This document shows, piece after piece, positions 49,189-60,422 of a DNA stretch of 64,000 bases. The translations under genes were made by a program, and so were the position numbers. The notes under the pieces are model-generated. The model was not told where the DNA came from, did not search any database, and worked only from the letters and a program-made list of their open reading frames with translations. The DNA is from Brasenia schreberi (Eukaryota > Streptophyta > Magnoliopsida > Nymphaeales > Cabombaceae): contig JAYKKT010000079.1 of assembly GCA_036023115.1 (NCBI GenBank), positions 16,331,501-16,395,500 of the forward strand, given 5' to 3'. Each line of letters starts with the position of its first letter. Position 1 is the first letter of the stretch.

Positions 49189-50565
49189 CGAAGCTCGTCG
49201 CTTGATGTAGAGAGAGCATAGGCTGGGAGAGAGGAGAGAGAAAGGAGGCTGACGGTGGTGGTCAATGGTGGCAAAGGAGGGCGGTGATTGATGATGCCGC
49301 TGTCGATAAAAACGATGGTGGTTGCTAGCGGGAGAGAGATAAGGCGATCTCTCAGTGTTCAGCAAAGAGGGTCTCTTGGTGTTCAGCAGAGAAAGGAGAA
49401 GGGAGTGAGAAGGAAAGAGAAAGGGGGAGAGGAACACAATTTTTCTGTTTCATTAAGGGAGACCCGTTTATATACAGCCGGGTCATGGATCCGGTTCTAG
49501 ATCCAGACCTGTTATGTATAAAAAATGAGTTTTTTTGTTGAATCATATCTATACTTGAGCTATGTCTTGTCTAGATCCGATTTGATCTTTCTTGGTATTC
49601 ATATTCAAGTATATCCATGTGTTTTCTTTCCAATTTGTTTATTTTAATATTTGTTGGATCAATTGTTACATCTTTATGTATGATTAAGATTCATGTTGTT
49701 AGCCTTTTATGGAAGACCTTTGTGATTAAGGTGTTTTATATTGGTGATCTTTTGTTAGAAATTAATTGATATTTAAAGATGCACTTGTTATTTGAAGTTT
49801 TGTGATCTTAATAACTTTAAGGTTGCTTTTTCATGAGATTATGATCTCCGTTTGTTGGTCTTTTGTTAGAGATCTTTGTGATTAAGATGTTCCATGTTAT
49901 TAGCCTTTTGGATGGAGAGTAATCAATATTGAAAAAACACTTATAATTATCGCGATTAACTTATTTTTGATAAAATTATTTTAAGAGAGCTGTGAGACTT
50001 TTTGAAAATCACATACTTATTATGATCTCTGTTTCAAACACAGACTTGAGTTTTGATTAAAAAGCTTGTTTGAGTTCGAGTTTGTACTTAAAACTCATGT
50101 TTGAGCTTAACCTTAAAGTTTTTTTGACTTTACGGGTTTTGAGCTTAACCTTGAAAAACTTGTTTGACTTGATGGCTTGAGCTTTGCGTAAATTTATTTG
50201 ATATACCAAGGTTCGCTTACAATATTAGAAGTTTGTAGTGATTTATGAAACTATTTGTTATAATAGACAATCCAATTTGGATGATATCAATATTTTTTAT
50301 CAAATGACTTTATTGAATTAAAGTAAATCAACTTTATTAACTTATTTTTTTTGTTTGCCCTTTTGGATTAGATATCATAAATTGTCTTGTTAGTTTTAGA
50401 CATTGAGCGAAAGTATGTATTGATACTTCATCAGTCTTTATAAAGGATGAAAAACAAATTAATATTTTGGTTGTAAAAAGATGTTTCGAAGAAAACTATA
50501 ATGGTAGATTCATGTTTTTTTTATTAGACAAACTTTCGGTATGCACATTATAAGTTTGAGGAGGA

Positions 50566-50748
50566 TGTTAAAATGTAATAGGGTTGGGCCAACATGGTCC
50601 ATAAGTCTCTGCTTGAAATAAGGTTCCAACAAACACAGGTCATCCGAGTCATGGCTACCCGAGCTAGGACCACTTGGAACCCAGTCCAACAGGCAGTCAA
50701 CGGCTAGTAAAATAGCCGTTGGGCCTTCAGCAACCCTGTTTTCTAACA
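50566..50748 (+). repeat. right LTR
   Basis: TG...CA ends matching those of the left LTR, preceded by the purine tract and followed by the CTTTT TSD. The middle differs strongly from the left LTR and lacks its TATA box. It contains a short palindrome (ACGGCTAGTAAAATAGCCGT). Confidence 0.8.
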
Positions 50749-50753
50749 CTTTT

Positions 50754-52336
50754 CTGAAATACAGTTTTAGTTCTGTTCTGGCGTCTATTTAGATTCTGAT
50801 GTCTTAGGGTTTGTGTCTGATCTTAATTCTTAACATCATCTTTTTATTTTGCTGTGTTCTAGTGTGGATTCGTTTGGTGTTGAGGTGCTCTTCAAGATAG
50901 CTTTTCTTAAAACAGCTAGTGGCTTTGGCTGAAAATTTAGTACTCCAGTCCTTTTCCGTCTTTATATGGCATTGCTTGCTCATGTCTTTTCTGCACAAAG
51001 CGTTGGGATTGGTGGTGTTGCTGTCTAAGATGGGTGACACTGGTTCAGATATATGGTCAGCCTTAATAGTTGCCATCTTGCTTTTCTGTGATCACGGTTG
51101 TGCTGCATTACTGCTGCCTCCACCCCATGTTCCATCATCTATGCCGAAAGTTTTATGAAACTGAATTGAGGAACCGCTGGCCAGATTATCTGAAAGACTG
51201 CAAGTATCTCATATTCTCAAGGCTTTGTTGTGTCGGTTATTCTGAAGCACATGATATCTTATGACATATCGAGTAGCTGTTAGATCATCTCTGTTGTATC
51301 TGTCCTCAAAAGGAAAGATTGTGATGTATATTTAGTATCTGTTCATGTTTTGTTCGTTATGGTCCATCTTTGTATTATCTGAACTCTAAAGTTTTAAATT
51401 TGGAAGGCCTCAAGATGATCAAGGTTTCCCTGGGTGCTTGGTAAGTTCAGATGAGCATCAACTCAAATATGCAGGCCGGAAAAGTGGATTAAGATGATCA
51501 AGATTTCTGTTTCTTGATTGCTTGTTCTTCTGTGCTTCAAGCCTATTGACATCAGCAGCCTGATCCAACTGATACCAACTGTACCCAACATAAGAACCCA
51601 ACCATGCGAGTGTGAATAGTTGCTTACAGTCAATGCTGGACTTACCAAACTTCAAATCGATTGAGTGAAACCTGTTGATGTTTTGAAGAGGGTTTTGTTA
51701 AGGACCCACTCATCTGGTTCATAGGTTAAGGTTAGTGCAATCACAGACGATGCAAGTGAACAAGTTGCAAGATAATCCCAACTTTGGGAACTAATCTGGC
51801 CCCTGGTAGGCAGCAATACGTATCTTATTAGTTGTCAACTAAGTGTTCTTAATAGTAAAGGGGATCAAACCATTTTTATCCCTTCTCTTTTCATGCCTAC
51901 CATCCTTTCCTTTATGTATTCTTGACTTAATATTCAATCATTGAAGTTTAATTATTTTAAGACCGTCAATCAGTGAAATTTCTAGGAATTCGTGTGTGCA
52001 TGCATGCACACACGCACGCTAGTGTGCATCGTGTTCAAACAGAAATAAACAAAAAAGATCCAATAGTTGTAGAAAGAGGCAAGAAACCGCAATCAATTAC
52101 ATACAAAGTAATAATAATCAATAAAAACCTTTAGCAAGATCTTTTGGTAGTTAGACAAGGTGTACAGCAGAACAGCCAACTAACCAGCACTAGCGTCTGA
52201 GTGGGAACAAGCTTGTTTCTTCCTTGGTTCTATTGCATATAGTTCGAACAAAGACAAGCATCAGCTTGTCCACAATAACAATGGGCTAGTGTAATAAAAA
52301 TCCGATCGTACAAATACTATGTCACTCAGAACGAGT
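50754..52336. other. intergenic up to the G6PDH stop
   Basis: No gene is supported. A 65-codon minus-strand frame at 51458-51655 (begins MKFGKSSIDCKQLFTLAWLG) has reasonable composition but no recognised family and no visible partner exons. From about 51990 down-strand of the G6PDH stop, the sequence should include its 3' UTR, possibly to about 52000. A short TGCATGCATGCACACACG-like run lies near 51998. Confidence 0.35.
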
Positions 52337-52830
52337 TCACTTCGTTGATGGTGCCCAGACATAGCCATGAGTCTGTACATAACCGACCCTCTCTAGTAGC
52401 TTATCAGCTTCATCAGGACCTCGACTTCCTGCTTTGTAAGGAATTGGTTTGAACTCTCCATTGTCAACTCTATGTAGCAAAGGAGTAAATATTTCCCAGG
52501 CCACCTGAAAGAGAGAACCGGTTGGAACTTTTGCTTTTAATTAACTTTCAGGATCTTTATCAACAACTTAAAAGAATAGAAAACATTACCTTTAACTCAT
52601 CCTGCGGACAAAATGTTGTTGGTCGCCTCTTATTCTGAAGTAGTACAACAAATTGCGGTAATTACTATCAACGTGGAAGAATCAAAATCCTAAAACAACA
52701 TTCTGATTACACTGAGCAAATTACATCCCTAAATAATCTTAAATCTAGCATTTTACTATTTTTTATTTTGACATGAAACAGACATGTGCATCTTTGTGTA
52801 AATGCATGTGGGTGGGTGTACATGTGTGCC

Positions 52831-52862
<32 letters not shown>

Positions 52863-55800
52863 TCAGGGCATGACTTGTCCTCCTCTCTAATCTGGACCAG
52901 GAAACAAAATAGACCCCAGCTATCCGGTTCATGATCTGACTTGAAATAATAATGAGCTAATAATTCCAGGATTCTGTTATATTGTTAAATCAACATTGTA
53001 GCTAATAGATACTGAATAGGAAATGGTATCAGCTGTAAAGCCTACTTAAATGAGGGTAAAGAAACTGTACAAGTAGCATGAGGCTTGAGGAAACAACAAA
53101 TACACTAAACTAGCAAGAAAGAAATACAGAGAAAACTGAAAAGAATAGGATACATAGAGAAAACATGGATGAACAGGCCCAAGTTACAACTCCACGAATG
53201 AAGGAGAAAGCACTGAATAATTATAATAAAGCTAATTATTTGATTGGGTGAAAAAGGTGCTTCCCACCAACTGCTATTATTAAGCATACCATAAAATATG
53301 AAAAGGTTAAGCTCAATCACTTATTATCTTCCTTAATCCACACCATTTCAAAACTTCAAATATGTGCAACTCTTCTAATGGAAAACAGAGACTATAAAAT
53401 GATTGTGATCATACGTGTCCAAAATCAGCCTTTCATATGCCTCGGGAATTGCAGCCTCTTGATAACGTTCCCTGTAAGACAAGTCCAACTCACTGTGGGT
53501 GGTTGACATTTCCAGTCCAGGTCGTTTAACCTGTGAAATAACAGACAATCAGCACAAAGAGCCCACATGTTTGCCATGTAGTATCACCACTCTATGCATT
53601 CTTGAAATACAATTAGAGCTTCGTATTGTTTCACAAATTTATATCACTGACCTGGATCTACGATGCCCAAATGGATCAATTTATGCCATTTCAAAATCAA
53701 GAAGCAAGTTATGCAGCAAACTTAAGATGGATAGGTATTAGGGGTTAGACATCTAAGGAAATGCAGTGCAGAACTCTTGAAATTTTCCCACTGCCAAAAC
53801 TAGTTTTTCTTTTTTGCTTTTACTGTATTAGCTTGTGTAATAGAAAGAACTGATACGTTTTGCTGGAATAAATTTCTGGAAAGGAGAATAATGTAAGCAG
53901 AAGGAAACAAAGGTTCTTAGTTGGATGAGCAATGAGAGCAGTAACAGATCAGGTAATTCAATGCTAGAAAACTGTGATAATCAGTGTTATCCGCCACGAT
54001 ATGATACAGGGCAGTATATCATGCCACATAACTTATCGAGTTGTATGCCCATTCTAAATTAGAAAAAATAAACATGTTTTTTAACATAATAACGTTATCA
54101 ATATACAATATTTTTCAAAATAGTGCTAGTTCAAAATATCTCTCTAAGTTCAAACGTACAACATAAATAAACTCTGAAAACAAAATGAACTTAACTACAT
54201 ATTACAAGAACAATACTAATTTTCAACATGGTGTGCTTGTTTTCATAATTCTAGCTACTTAAATGTGGTCTCCTAACAAAACAGAGCCTTTATATAAGAT
54301 ATTCAACCTAATTTATAATTTAGATATTAAGTAATGGCGTACAATTTAGACTACCTTGCACATCACGTGTTGCAAAAAGAGAAAAAAAGAAAAGGCTCAA
54401 TAACTGACAACTCAATGTAAATCATCATGCACAAAGGTCATCATAAGGCACTTTGAGGCTCAACTAATCCATGTAAAACTTGAACTAGTATTCTTTGTTA
54501 CAATCACATGAAATTCTAAATTAAGATCATGAAAATAAGATCAACCATGAAATTGTAAATTAAGATCATCAAAATAATGAGATAGAAAAAATGAAAAACC
54601 TAAAACCTGAGCTCAAAAGATAACAGATCAACCACATGAATACAAAATGGATTTAACCTGAATCAAGCATAGTCTAAATTATATGAATTCTTTGCAATTA
54701 TCATAATTTTTTTTGTTTTTTTAGATTTTTCTAAAATTTTAATATTAAAGTACAATACGGGTAATACGATACAATGTGTATCATATCGTGGACCAAAACG
54801 ATACATGATATGATACGCATCAAACAACACCAGTGATAATTGGAGAGAATATCTTGATAATAAAGCTCAAGAAGTTCTAAACTTCAAGCTACTATTCAAA
54901 TTTGCATCACACATCTTCATCATGGATGTTTCTTGGTAATGGAAAAGCTCATCATACTTTAGAGATATTGATTTTTATTACAAGGATCTCATAAAAAATA
55001 TTATTCATGCTTTCTTTGTTGGACAACAGAAACATAAGGTCATGAATATACTTTTGGACCTTCATAATACACTAGAAATAAAGCATAATATTATCAATAT
55101 TAACTAGTCATTTTCTTAACGTTTGAGTAAGAAGATTGATTAAGGGAAAATGGTAATGAGGAAAACGTGAAAACCCACAAATAAGGCTGTCTTTATTCAA
55201 GATGAATCCATCTACTTTGATATGTTGAGAGGGATCTATAACTGTCCCACTAACTTGTAATATTATTTGAACATAACTCAAGATATAACATCTCTCCTGT
55301 TATTTTACAATAAGCTAAATGAAGAATCTGATGTGAACAACAAAATCCCCGAAAAGCTCGATAATATGAGAACTTGGAAAACCACTGTAAAACATCCTGC
55401 GTGTTTGGTCAATCCTTTACAATGTACTCATGACAATTTCGTTTCTTATAGTTATTGTATGATGATATAGCTATAAAAAATGAATTCAACAGAACTTATA
55501 AGATCTTTTAATTTAAATTTTCAGCTTTGTTAATGACGTACTGTAAGTTTCATGTACATGGCTTCAAAAGGTTGCAGTCGTATCACAAATTCATTTCTAC
55601 CTTGCTTTTTGCCTGCATTAAGCAATGATCAATAAATAGAACAAATAAAACATTACAATTTATTAGCTCATAAAATAGAAAAAGAGCTACCATGATATTC
55701 CCCAAAGAAGAAAGTACTAATGCATATGGTGAAAAGAAAAACTCCAACATAAATTGGTGCATTCACAAAGTCAATATGAAGGTCAGAAGTATGTGAACCA

Positions 55801-58800
55801 ATAATTGATTAGAACAATGTAATTCACAAAGTCCCGTGCAACTTTCGAACAATTTTGTCCCATTATCCCATTATTTGTTGTTTTTGTCAGAATTCGCAAA
55901 TTTATATAAAAAATCTCCTTCTCAGTAACCTCATGGATGTGCGTCCATACTATTTCACAAGCTGTGCAACTACCGATCATAGTGATATAACTTATGAATA
56001 TGATTCCATCAGGCCAGGTGCCTTAGGTTTCCTTATGAACTTGTGCTCAAACACACCTATGTAGACCAATCACCAAGAATTTACTCATACCAACCATTGG
56101 TTGGTCTTGGACACAAGGAGCATCTCAGTTTGATATTCATGATTAGACAACTTTTGTTTGATTGGTTAGCACCAAGCTATACATGAACTTTGTACACGCT
56201 TGTCTTTCCGATGACTTTTTCATAAAAGTACTAATGTTCGGTCCCAAGCCCCTTCTGCATAGCTTTTACACAACATGTACTTTTACTTCTGGAATTAAAA
56301 TCCTATGCTTTCTGCTGTATGGTAGAACTACTCAGGTTATCATAATTCTGTTTATCAATTTATCTCGCCATATATTTAGCATGTACAATCTAATCAAAAT
56401 GCACTTTCATTTTTATAATAGATCAAGTATTTACTAGGATACACCAAAATACAAAGTGCTAGATTATGTCAGCCTAGGTTTTGATCTCAATTCAATATTT
56501 GACCTGAGATCCATGTGAAACAAAATCAACAAGAGTGGGAGGTTCATAATTCCTGCTAATAAAGTGGCATATAGCTTGGCATTGTCATATCTGATTGATT
56601 ACTACTTTAATTAAATTTTCCATAAGGCAAAAGTTTGGAGTATGTTTTGATCTGAGAGTTGATCCTCAACTTTCTCATGTGTGCAAGATTGTGAAAAATC
56701 ACTACTGTGATGGGAGGTTCAATTTTTGAAGGCTGTACTTTTGTTTATGATTGCATATGAAAGTTGGTCACGAACTCAGCAAAATGGCTGTCAGAAATCA
56801 TATGATGCAAATCACATGTTATCAATAGCATGCTATATGCTATAGCATCTTAATGGACCGCAAGGTGATATAACAACTATCATTTTGTGGTGTTCGTTAA
56901 GGCCGCAAAGTTGAATGCTAGTCCATTATATGACAGTTAAGTCTATTATACAAGTCATTATCATCACTATTATATCATATAATATGAACAATGCAAGATA
57001 TTTTCAATTGCTCTGACATCATCTTACTAAACACATCTGAAACGACCAAGCTTTTTTTCTATTCTAAGTGGTGATGTGCATTTTTGTCTAGTAGAACATA
57101 TAATTAACTGTGTGACATGCATTTTCATTTCATAATAACATGCTAAACATTCATATCGATTTATAATAGATTCTATGATAAATATTTAAGTTATGTCACT
57201 AGTTATCATGTTTATGTTTTGTTTCATGTGCAATTGTAAATAATTATATGGTTAAAGCAGTCTTGTTTTTACTCCAAGGCTCTAGCTTATAATGTATTTT
57301 CTTTCCTTGTTTTCCACTCCTTTATTATAGTTTATGATGTACTTTTTTCAGCTCTCTACTCCCATAATCTATTATGTGTCATCATTAGATGTTAAGTATT
57401 TTTCATATTATGTAGTGTTTACAATGAATTTTATTTTATTTTTCATTATTGTTTTTAATTTTAATTTCTACTTTTATTATTTTATATTAATTAGATTATG
57501 GAATATACTATTGCACAGTGGGTTCGATAATTTGTTAATAGTTAATCATATAGTTTATCTTATTAATGATGGTATACTGCTATATCAACTAGATATCTGC
57601 TATATCCCACTAATAAAATATTAGGATCAAATGCTAATTGTCTGCTATCTACTATTTATAACATAGAACACACCAAATTTCAAAATTCGGAGGGCAAAAT
57701 AAACATGCACTTCTCAAGTTTGATGATTTGGTTACTTTAGATGACATAGAAATTAAGATGGCATATGCTTCATAAGGAAAGTTTTAAATACCTACAGCTT
57801 GAGTGATGAAAAAAATTGATGGAGATGTTATGTGTAGAATTAATGTACATTGGTTAGAATGTAGAGGTTGATCAAGTATTCTATGTGACAAGAATACACT
57901 ATTAAAATTGAAAAGTATTATAGAACAATAATTAGACCTAGTGTTGTGTGTACTGTATCGTAACATGTATTATTTTTCTCCACGAGACAGGTGTATCGTA
58001 TCATAATTTTAAAAAAAAAATTTAAAAGTCAAGAACAATCGTAAACAATTCCTATAAATCAAAATGTGGGTAAACATTCATTCATTGAACATTAATTCAA
58101 ATTACAAGTACAACTTTCATTATTGAACAAGTAGCAAATATTCTTTATAATTTTCATAATTGAAAGAAACTCGGTTAGGTAGTTTCCTAAGTTGTGGGCT
58201 GGTGGAGCTCGATTGAGAAAGTATTGATTTGCCCTTAGAGTTGCCAAACTCGGGTGGACAGATGGGTAACCTACCAAAGTTGAACGTGATCATAATTGAT
58301 AAGTTGCTTAAGTTAATTATCTTTCTCGTTGGTGAGAATTTTGAAAATCGCTTCTAAAGGCAAGGCTTGCTAAAGAGGATGAAAGGGGATGAGATCAAAT
58401 TAATCCTTGTAAGAGCAAGTACTCAAGCGAAAAGCACAAAATAATCACTTTACAAACTTAGACGTTTTTATAAGTTAGGAGCAGTGATACGCACTTGTAT
58501 CGTGTGGTATGGCCTTATCGTATGATACAGGCCGATACACGGTAAAGATGTCTGTAGTAGAAATAAAAATGATGAGATGGATGAGTGGTCATAAAGGAAA
58601 GGCCATATATATAATGAGATTATTAAAAACAAATTAGGAGTGGCAACAATAGATAATAAGATGAGAGAAAATCTTTTAAGATGATTTTAATACGTAGAAA
58701 GATCTCCAAAAGAAGCTCTAGTAAGAAAGTACAAGAAAATAGATTGTGAAAATGTTAAAAGAAGAAGACCATAAAATTGTCCAAATGAAACAATAAAGAA

Positions 58801-60244
58801 TGATCTACCTTATGGTGAGTTAGCAGTTAACATAGCAGATGAACATGAAACAAATAATCTATGTAGCCAACCCTATCTAGTATGGGAAAAGACTTAGTTG
58901 TTGTTGTCTCAACCACAAGCAATGGTGAGTCTAGCAACCTGATATTCTTTGCATAATTAACCATGGTGTCACAATATTTTAAATTTATATATGTGAAAAG
59001 GCATCAGTAAGAATGACATAGCTAAGGAACCGTGTAGCGGACTTAAAATGCAGTATAAGGTTGGGTGGAGGAATGCCTTCCTTTATATCAAATAATAACT
59101 TAATTTAAGATAAAAAGGATTGTGGGTGTGGAATAATGCCTGTATGCAAATGTGATGATAGAGAGAGAGAGAGAGAAAGATGTTTGACAGGATAGACAAG
59201 AAAACACGAGAAATTGAACATTTGTCTCAAAAAGATGGCGTAAGTGCAGGGAAACAAAGCTAAATGCTCAGACTGAACCCAGAGCATCTAGGACTCTAGT
59301 TTAAACTCAATTTCAGCATCACATGACTGCAAAGAATAGCAAACTGAAGTGGTTATACTTAAGCCACTCTACACTCAAACAAAGGATAAGTCACAAAAGA
59401 TATTGTAAATTTGTAATCCTAGAAAACAATGGTAGATCAGCTAAATATAGCCAATTTTATAGCATAAAGAAGAAAGAGATGAGTAACATACTTCTGAATA
59501 TGTCACCAGGGACATCCTTGAATTGAATACAGATTTCTGCCTTCCTTGAGTTCAGTGCCTTTCCAGCCTTGAGTATAAAAGGGACACCTAGTCAACATTC
59601 AAGAAAGCAGGAAGTGCATGTAAGTTTGTAGAAAAAGCTCAAAAACTCGCTGCAAGATAAGAATTTGGAAGCTATATATCCATGCAACAGTTCCCATACC
59701 ATGCCACAATTTATAAAAGAAAAATTAGTATCATAAATCCACACCTTCCCATCGTTCATTTTGTATTCTGAGAACCACAGTAGTGAAAGTTGGGGTATTC
59801 GAACTTTTTGATACCATAGGATCATCTTTGTAACCTTCATACTGTCCGAGAACGACATCTTCATCCTCTATAGGTGCAATGGCGCCAAGAACCTAGAATT
59901 CATTATGCCATGAGTTGGTGCATGTTTAAAGTGCTTCTTGGAATACATAGAGCAAGTTTACACAAGAGAGACAGAAATAAACTTAATTAACTACATAACT
60001 CCTTGACAGCATAAACCATACAAACAACAAACAACAACAACAACTAAGCCTTTTCCCATACTAGATGGGATCGGCTACATGGATTCTTTGTTTCCAGCAT
60101 AAACCATACAACCAAAGAAAAAATATATGACAGGAATATGCACTCTTTGGTAATATATGGAGCTGATCAAACCTTCACTTTCTCATCCCGAATATGCTCA
60201 GGTGTAAGAGAGACTGGCTTCTCCATTGCAACTAAACAAAGGAC
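52337..60244 (-). CDS. G6PD: cytosolic glucose-6-phosphate dehydrogenase, last seven exons (partial, frameshifted)
   Basis: First enzyme of the oxidative pentose phosphate pathway (glucose 6-phosphate + NADP+ to 6-phosphogluconolactone + NADPH). Exons in transcript order: 60244-60173 ([20 protein letters not shown]), 59892-59745 ([39 protein letters not shown]), 59587-59492 ([28 protein letters not shown]), 55612-55542 ([20 protein letters not shown]), 53530-53415 ([29 protein letters not shown]), 52634-52590 ([11 protein letters not shown]) and 52504-52337 ([20 protein letters not shown] to WAPSTK and TGA). All borders are GT/AG and phases agree. The sequence matches the plant cytosolic type rather than the plastid type. 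Exon 52634-52590 lacks one base after FVRR (expected RRDELK), giving a stop four codons later. The 5' half, with the NADP-binding fold and active-site Lys, is beyond the window. Introns are filled with transposons. Confidence 0.92.
52590..52634 (-). other. G6PD: G6PDH next-to-last exon with one-base deletion
   Basis: The incoming phase gives [12 protein letters not shown], then MS and a stop. Shifting by one base restores DELK, and the following exon then reads in frame (KVAWEIF). Splice sites on both sides are intact. It is either a real inactivating change or a base lost in sequencing or assembly. Confidence 0.85.
53982..54832. mobile_element. non-autonomous hAT derivative (851 bp) in a G6PDH intron
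   Basis: The perfect 8-bp TSD GTGATAAT lies at 53974-53981 and 54833-54840. The left end is CAGTGTTATCCGCCACGATA; the right end reads ATACGCATCAAACAACACCA, an imperfect inverted partner. Both are recognisably the termini of the larger hAT copies. The interior is AT-rich without transposase sequence that I can see. Confidence 0.9.
54841..57719. other. G6PDH intron sequence
   Basis: Apart from the 55542-55612 exon, this is AT-rich intron DNA on both sides of that exon. Open frames such as 56162-56437 and 57334-57624 have hydrophobic, AT-driven composition and no recognisable family. I see no further exon. Confidence 0.45.
57720..58912 (+). mobile_element. RTE LINE 3' fragment in a G6PDH intron (copy C), interrupted
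   Basis: Plus strand, antisense to G6PDH. It starts in the RT C-terminal part ([12 protein letters not shown] near 57728) and breaks off after RPSVV near 57945. It resumes at AAAGATGTCTGTAGTAGAAA (about 58543), continues through MMRWMSGH and ends in TAGTATGGGAAAAGACTTAG with a TTGTTGTTG tail at about 58902. The interruption is a decayed hAT piece. Confidence 0.85.
57950..58543. mobile_element. decayed hAT remnant inside LINE copy C
   Basis: Begins with TGTACTGTATCGTAACATGT and ends around GATACAGGCCGATACACGG. These resemble the ATCGTATC-rich subterminal zones of the hAT copies. Internal TTCATTCATTGAACATTAATT resembles the left interior of hAT-2. No TSD could be found, so the borders are approximate. 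Confidence 0.65.
60024..60094 (-). mobile_element. 71-bp RTE LINE 3' stub with 17-bp target duplication
   Basis: The TSD CAGCATAAACCATACAA lies at 60007-60023 and 60095-60111. The insert is the family's 3' end on the minus strand (GAAACAAAGAATCCATGTAG to TAGTATGGGAAAAGGCTTAG, then TTG repeats). It is an extreme 5'-truncated insertion between two G6PDH exons. Confidence 0.95.
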
Positions 60245-60422
60245 CTGAAATAGCCATCAGTAGTACTTTACAAATTCTAAGTTCGCTAGCAAGATGAGAG
60301 AATTACATATGAAATATGAAGAAAATGAAGTATAAGAAACCTAATCACCAAATCTGTGAACCAAGATACTGCAAGAATCTAAGATAAACATACAAGTTAA
60401 ATAGAACCTGAAAAGTTTAACC

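Larger units (their letters stand above)
48084..50748 (+). mobile_element. small non-autonomous copia-like LTR element carrying a host gene
   Basis: The 5-bp TSD CTTTT lies at 48079-48083 and 50749-50753. The left LTR (48084-48303) and right LTR (50566-50748) both start TGTTAAAATGTAATAGGG and end TGTTTTCTAACA. The left LTR is followed at once by TGGTATTAGAGC (48304-48315), which fits a primer site for initiator Met tRNA. The right LTR is preceded by the purine tract GAGGAGGA (50558-50565). The internal 2.26 kb has no gag or pol. It carries an antisense enoyl-CoA isomerase pseudogene and AT-rich filler. The LTRs agree well for their first 50-60 bp and at the 3' tip but diverge between, and differ in length (220 and 183 bp). 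That is odd for a single insertion. Confidence 0.82.

Noticed and set aside
51458..51655. Small minus-strand protein gene
   Set aside because: Composition is acceptable but there is no family, promoter or splice evidence; mentioned only in the intergenic entry.
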